Assembly (NCBI GenBank): GCA_947647645.1 | Contig: CANSLE010000105.1 | Span: 1-7,850 of the forward strand | DNA: 7,850 bases | Origin: an uncultured Microbacterium sp. | Lineage (GTDB): Bacteria > Actinomycetota > Actinomycetes > Actinomycetales > Microbacteriaceae | Reading direction: 5' to 3' | Part shown: positions 5,347 through 7,850 of the stretch, one piece after another | How positions within the stretch are numbered: the first letter of the stretch is position 1 | Layout: each line of letters starts with the position of its first letter | Translations under genes and position numbers: made by a program | The notes under the pieces: model-generated | The model's input: only the letters and a program-made list of their open reading frames with translations | Databases searched by the model: none | Told to the model about the DNA's origin: nothing

Positions 5347-6126
5347 TCAGAAGTCCTGGTCGATGAGTTCGCCCGGGACGTTCGCGGCGGCAGCCTCATC
5401 GACGAAGAACATCGTCTTCTTGCGTCCCTTTGCCCCGGCCGCGGGGACCGTCTCGTAGCTGGCGCCGGCGAGCGCGAGCCCGAGGGCTGCGGCCTTGTCC
5501 ATGCCTGATACGACCAACCAGACGCACCGCGCCGAGTTGATGACCGGCCGGGTCATCGTGACGCGCACAGCCGGGGGTTTCGGCGCCTCGCGCACGGCCA
5601 CGACCGTGCGGTCGGTCACCTGGATCTCCCCGCGGTCCGGGAACAGCGACGCGACATGCCCGTCGGAGCCCACGCCGAGGAAACAGACGTAGAACTCGGG
5701 CCACGCCTGCTCGGCGCTGCCGAACCGGGCGAGCGCGTCGGCGTAGGCGGATGCCGCGGCATCCGGGTCGTCGATACGATCGCTGCCGGAGATCACATGG
5801 ACGTTCTCCGCCGGGACGTCGATGCGGTCGAGCAGGGCCTCCCGTGCGGCGCGCTCGTGGCGCGCGGCGTCCTCGGTGGCGGTGAAGACCTCATCACCCC
5901 ACCAGATGTGGACGAGCGACCAGTCCACGTCGGCGCGTCGCGGGCTCTGTCCGGCCGCGCGGAGCACCGCCGTGCCGATCTGCCCGCCGGCGAGCGCGAT
6001 GTGGGTCGTCTTCCCGGCGATCGATCGGCGCGTGAGTCGGGAGAGCAGGCGGTCGGCCACGGCGCTCGCCAGCGTGGGGGCGTCGGGGCTGATCACGACC
6101 CGTTTCTCGGTCCACATCTGCGCCAT
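5347..6126 (-). CDS. pgl: 6-phosphogluconolactonase with altered active-site motif
   Basis: This 259-residue cytoplasmic enzyme is expected to hydrolyse 6-phosphogluconolactone to 6-phosphogluconate, the second step of the oxidative pentose phosphate pathway. Start ATG 6126 follows AGGAG by 5 bases; longer frames reaching 6384 lie inside opcA. The order of family signatures is kept: ALAGGQIGTAVL (44-55), VHIWWGDEVF (72-81), FLGVGSDGHVASLFP (149-163, with the expected catalytic His157), then VWLVVSGMDKA and VPAAGAKGRKKT near the C-terminus. Two points are odd. The usual GDER-F/Y-VP motif reads GDEVFTA, so Val80 replaces a normally conserved Arg, and the following ERN of DPERN-type sequences is missing. 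The GGS/GGG turn also reads GGQ. The DNA encodes Val as GTC, two bases from CGC, so a single sequencing error is unlikely. It is the last gene after opcA, 8 bases downstream. The family is sure; full catalytic activity is not. Confidence 0.9.
   Translation of the reverse strand: MAQMWTEKRVVISPDAPTLASAVADRLLSRLTRRSIAGKTTHIALAGGQIGTAVLRAAGQSPRRADVDWSLVHIWWGDEVFTATEDAARHERAAREALLDRIDVPAENVHVISGSDRIDDPDAAASAYADALARFGSAEQAWPEFYVCFLGVGSDGHVASLFPDRGEIQVTDRTVVAVREAPKPPAVRVTMTRPVINSARCVWLVVSGMDKAAALGLALAGASYETVPAAGAKGRKKTMFFVDEAAAANVPGELIDQDF
5748..5765. repeat. 18-bp perfect palindrome inside pgl
   Basis: CGGATGCCGCGGCATCCG reads identically on both strands, with no spacer. It encodes part of a DPDAAASAY segment on the minus strand. 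Its two halves are two copies of the GGATGCC word that is frequent in this window. No protein-binding role can be assigned from sequence. Confidence 0.55.
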
Positions 6127-6131
6127 CGGAA

Positions 6132-6137
6132 CTCCTA
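6132..6137 (-). promoter_or_regulatory. pgl ribosome binding site overlapping the opcA stop
   Basis: Read on the minus strand, TAGGAG (6137-6132) contains both the opcA stop TAG (6137-6135) and the AGGAG that lies 5 bases before pgl ATG 6126. Ribosomes ending opcA would therefore sit on the pgl initiation site, which suggests coupled translation. Confidence 0.8.
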
Positions 6138-7076
6138 GGACTCGCTCGTGGTCGGGGGGCCCAGCAGCTCCCAGCCCTCCGCGATCACTCGACCATACAG
6201 GAGGTCGGGATCGAGGCGACGCAGCTCCTCGGCGAGGCATTCGCGCAGTGTGCGTCGCGGAAGGACGATGTCGTGCGAGGGCTGTCCGGGCTGGGTCAAC
6301 GTGGCGTCGATGTCGTTCGTCCGCTCGAGGACGATGTCCCCGCTCGCGCGGGAGAGACGCACCTTCTGGATGCCGTGCTCCCACTCATCGGGGGCCGAAT
6401 AGTGCCAGTCCACCGGCACGTCGAGCTTCAACCGCAGCCAGGCCGCCAAGAGCCCGGTCGACGGCGAGCTGCCCGCGCCGACGACCTCGACGGCCGTGAC
6501 CGGCTCGTACGGGGGCTGGTCGAGGACGGCGGCGAGCTGCTCGCGCCAATGCGTGAGGCGGGTCCAGGCGAGGTCCGTGTCGCCGGGCGCGTACGACGGC
6601 CCGAGACGCGAGAGACGGTCCTTCGCGTAGGGCCTGGTCGAGGCGTCCGTGATGCGCCGCTGCGCCATGCGGCCGATATCGGATGCCGCCGGTTCGAGCG
6701 GGGGGAAGTCGGGCCACCACGCCACGACGGGTGCATCGGGCAGCAGCAGGCCTGTGACGAGCCCCTCCTGGTTGCTGGCGACGTCGCCCCGTGCGCGCAG
6801 CACGACCACCTCGCTGGCCCCGGCATCCCCTCCGACGCGGATCTGGGCGTCGAGCTTCGCGTCGCCCTCGGGGTCGGCGATGACCACGATGACGCGCATC
6901 GGGTGCTCTCGCGAGGCGTCGTTGGCCGCCTCGATGGCTTCTTCGTGGAGGCCGTGCGTCGTCACGATCACGAGCGTCAGCACGCGACCCAGCGCGACGG
7001 CGCCCCCCTCCTCCCGCACGCTGACGAGCGAGCGGGCGATCTTCGACACGGTGGTGTCGGGCAGGTCGACGATCAC
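6135..7076 (-). CDS. opcA: OpcA, glucose-6-phosphate dehydrogenase assembly protein
   Basis: OpcA is the non-catalytic partner of glucose-6-phosphate dehydrogenase in actinobacteria and cyanobacteria; it promotes assembly or activity of the Zwf enzyme. This 313-residue protein has the family's N-terminal MIVDLPDTT, SVREEGGAVALGRVLTLVIV (19-38), AIEAANDASREHP (47-59) and LDAQIRVGGDAGASEVVVL (75-93). The LLLPDAPVVAWWP segment and AQRRITDAS follow, then the C-terminal domain with SPSTGLLAAWL. The start is GTG 7076, preceded at 5 bases by a strong GGAGG. It overlaps the zwf stop by four bases (GTGA), and pgl starts 8 bases after its own stop, so zwf-opcA-pgl behave as one operon. Only one cysteine (in RECLAEE) is visible, so a thiol switch like that described for cyanobacterial OpcA looks unlikely here (inference). 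Confidence 0.95.
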   Translation of the reverse strand: MIVDLPDTTVSKIARSLVSVREEGGAVALGRVLTLVIVTTHGLHEEAIEAANDASREHPMRVIVVIADPEGDAKLDAQIRVGGDAGASEVVVLRARGDVASNQEGLVTGLLLPDAPVVAWWPDFPPLEPAASDIGRMAQRRITDASTRPYAKDRLSRLGPSYAPGDTDLAWTRLTHWREQLAAVLDQPPYEPVTAVEVVGAGSSPSTGLLAAWLRLKLDVPVDWHYSAPDEWEHGIQKVRLSRASGDIVLERTNDIDATLTQPGQPSHDIVLPRRTLRECLAEELRRLDPDLLYGRVIAEGWELLGPPTTSES

Positions 7077-7086
7077 GGGCGCCTCC
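7073..7086 (-). promoter_or_regulatory. opcA ribosome binding site and 4-base zwf/opcA overlap
   Basis: On the minus strand GGAGG (7086-7082) is followed after 5 bases by GTGA (7076-7073), where GTG starts opcA and TGA ends zwf. This arrangement supports the GTG start and coupled translation of the two G6PDH-complex genes. Confidence 0.85.
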
Positions 7087-7850
7087 AGACGCGGCCGTCA
7101 CGGGCCAGGAGTTCATCGGCGGACGGGGGTCCCCAGGAACCGGGGGAGTATTGCTCCAGCGGTCCGCCCTGGGCGGACCAGTACTCCTCGACGGGGTCGA
7201 GGATCTTCCAGGACAGCTCGACCTCCTCGTGGCGCGGGAACAGCGGCGGGTCGCCGAGCAGCACGTCGAGGATCAGACGCTCGTACGCCTCGGGGCTGGA
7301 CTCGGTGAAGGCATGTCCGTAGCCGAAGTCCATGGTCACATCGCGCACCTCGTTTCCGGCGCCCGGGACCTTCGAGCCGAACCGGATCGTCACACCTTCG
7401 TCAGGCTGCACGCGGATCACGAGGGCGTTCTGCCCGAGCTCGAGTGTCTGATTGCGCTGGAACAGCAGCTGCGGGGCACGTTTGAACACGACGGCGATCT
7501 CCGTCACCCGCCGCCCCAGGCGCTTGCCGGTGCGGAGATAGAACGGCACGCCGGCCCACCGACGCGTGCCGATCTCGAGCTTGACGGCGGCGTAGGTCTC
7601 CGTGGTCGAGTCCGGGCTCATGCCGTCCTCGTCGAGGAAGCCGGTGACCTTCTCGCCCCCCTGCCATCCGCCGTCGTACTGTCCGCGTGCGGTCGCGGTC
7701 GACAGGTCTTCCGGCAGACGCACGGCCGCCAGCACCTTCTCCTTCTCGGCGCGCAGGTCCTTCGCATCCATCGAGATGGGCTCTTCCATCGCGGTCAGCG
7801 CCAGCAGCTGGAGGAGGTGGTTCTGGATCACGTCGCGCGCCGCGCCGATG
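7073..7850 (-). CDS. zwf: Glucose-6-phosphate 1-dehydrogenase, C-terminal half (5' end beyond window)
   Basis: G6PDH oxidises glucose 6-phosphate to 6-phosphogluconolactone with reduction of NADP+, the entry step of the pentose phosphate pathway. The frame is already open at the right edge (first complete codon ends at 7849) and 258 residues are visible, about half of the usual length near 510. The visible part starts in IGAARDVIQNHLLQLLALTAMEEP, the region just after the catalytic DHYLGK motif, which must lie outside. It continues with KVLAAVR, ARGQYDGG, then the C-terminal beta domain with TETYAAVKLEIGTRRWAGVPFYLRTGK (positions about 7610-7530), EIAVVFK and the late SPEAYERLILDVLLGD. All of these match the family. 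The GTG at 7831 is an internal Val codon, not a start. It is the first visible gene of zwf-opcA-pgl; the operon promoter is not in the window. Confidence 0.97.
   Translation of the reverse strand, partial: IGAARDVIQNHLLQLLALTAMEEPISMDAKDLRAEKEKVLAAVRLPEDLSTATARGQYDGGWQGGEKVTGFLDEDGMSPDSTTETYAAVKLEIGTRRWAGVPFYLRTGKRLGRRVTEIAVVFKRAPQLLFQRNQTLELGQNALVIRVQPDEGVTIRFGSKVPGAGNEVRDVTMDFGYGHAFTESSPEAYERLILDVLLGDPPLFPRHEEVELSWKILDPVEEYWSAQGGPLEQYSPGSWGPPSADELLARDGRVWRRP

Noticed and set aside
6127..6384. N-terminal extension of pgl into opcA
   Set aside because: The extension overlaps the opcA 3' coding region in another frame and has no family similarity; ATG 6126 has an AGGAG 5 bases upstream.
6273..7322. 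Plus-strand frame of 349 codons opposite opcA and zwf
   Set aside because: Arg/Gly/Val-rich shadow of opcA and zwf, both of which are intact and recognised on the minus strand.
1..7850. Undescribed defence, mobile or biosynthetic system
   Set aside because: Every gene in the window belongs to a recognised housekeeping family in a conserved order, base composition is even, and no direct repeats, attachment sites, transposase, toxin-antitoxin or CRISPR features were seen.

Overview
The window is GC-rich chromosomal DNA (about two thirds G+C by eye) from a high-GC Gram-positive bacterium. WhiA, RbpA and OpcA are actinobacterial hallmarks. The protein sequences, the GTG starts and the cysteine-free RbpA suggest the Microbacteriaceae, possibly Microbacterium or a relative; this placement is inference. 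No mobile element, CRISPR array, phage gene, RNA gene or foreign-looking island is visible.

Layout. Bases 1-561 hold the 3' end of whiA (plus strand). A 223-base spacer with a credible promoter leads to sodA (785-1414), which ends at a strong intrinsic terminator (1433-1481). The glycolytic run gap (1553-2563), pgk (2573-3790) and tpiA (3790-4572) follows with tight spacing, and pgk/tpiA overlap as TGATG. A 12-bp perfect hairpin and a TATACT box (4582-4628) separate tpiA from secG (4679-4927), which overlaps rbpA (4927-5283) as TGATG. A 63-base convergent spacer with a small hairpin separates the plus-strand genes from a minus-strand oxidative pentose phosphate operon, read right to left: zwf (enters from beyond base 7850, ends 7073), opcA (7076-6135) and pgl (6126-5347).

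How the genes work together. GAPDH, PGK and TPI are consecutive steps of lower glycolysis. G6PDH (Zwf), its assembly partner OpcA and 6-phosphogluconolactonase (Pgl) form the NADPH-producing entry to the pentose phosphate pathway. SodA detoxifies superoxide. SecG is a translocon subunit and RbpA activates RNA polymerase holoenzyme. From established knowledge, the block whiA ... gap-pgk-tpi-secG ... pgl-opcA-zwf in this relative orientation is also found, with other genes between, in Mycobacterium tuberculosis. This is therefore a conserved housekeeping neighbourhood.

I found no previously undescribed system. The points most worth a second look are: a Pgl whose usually conserved active-site motif (GDER...ERN) has lost its Arg; a strongly over-represented word, GGATGCC/GGCATCC, three pairs of which form inverted repeats; the absence of any TA dinucleotide between the sodA terminator and the gap start; and a promoter-like box directly behind a U-less hairpin at secG that leaves its start codon ambiguous.
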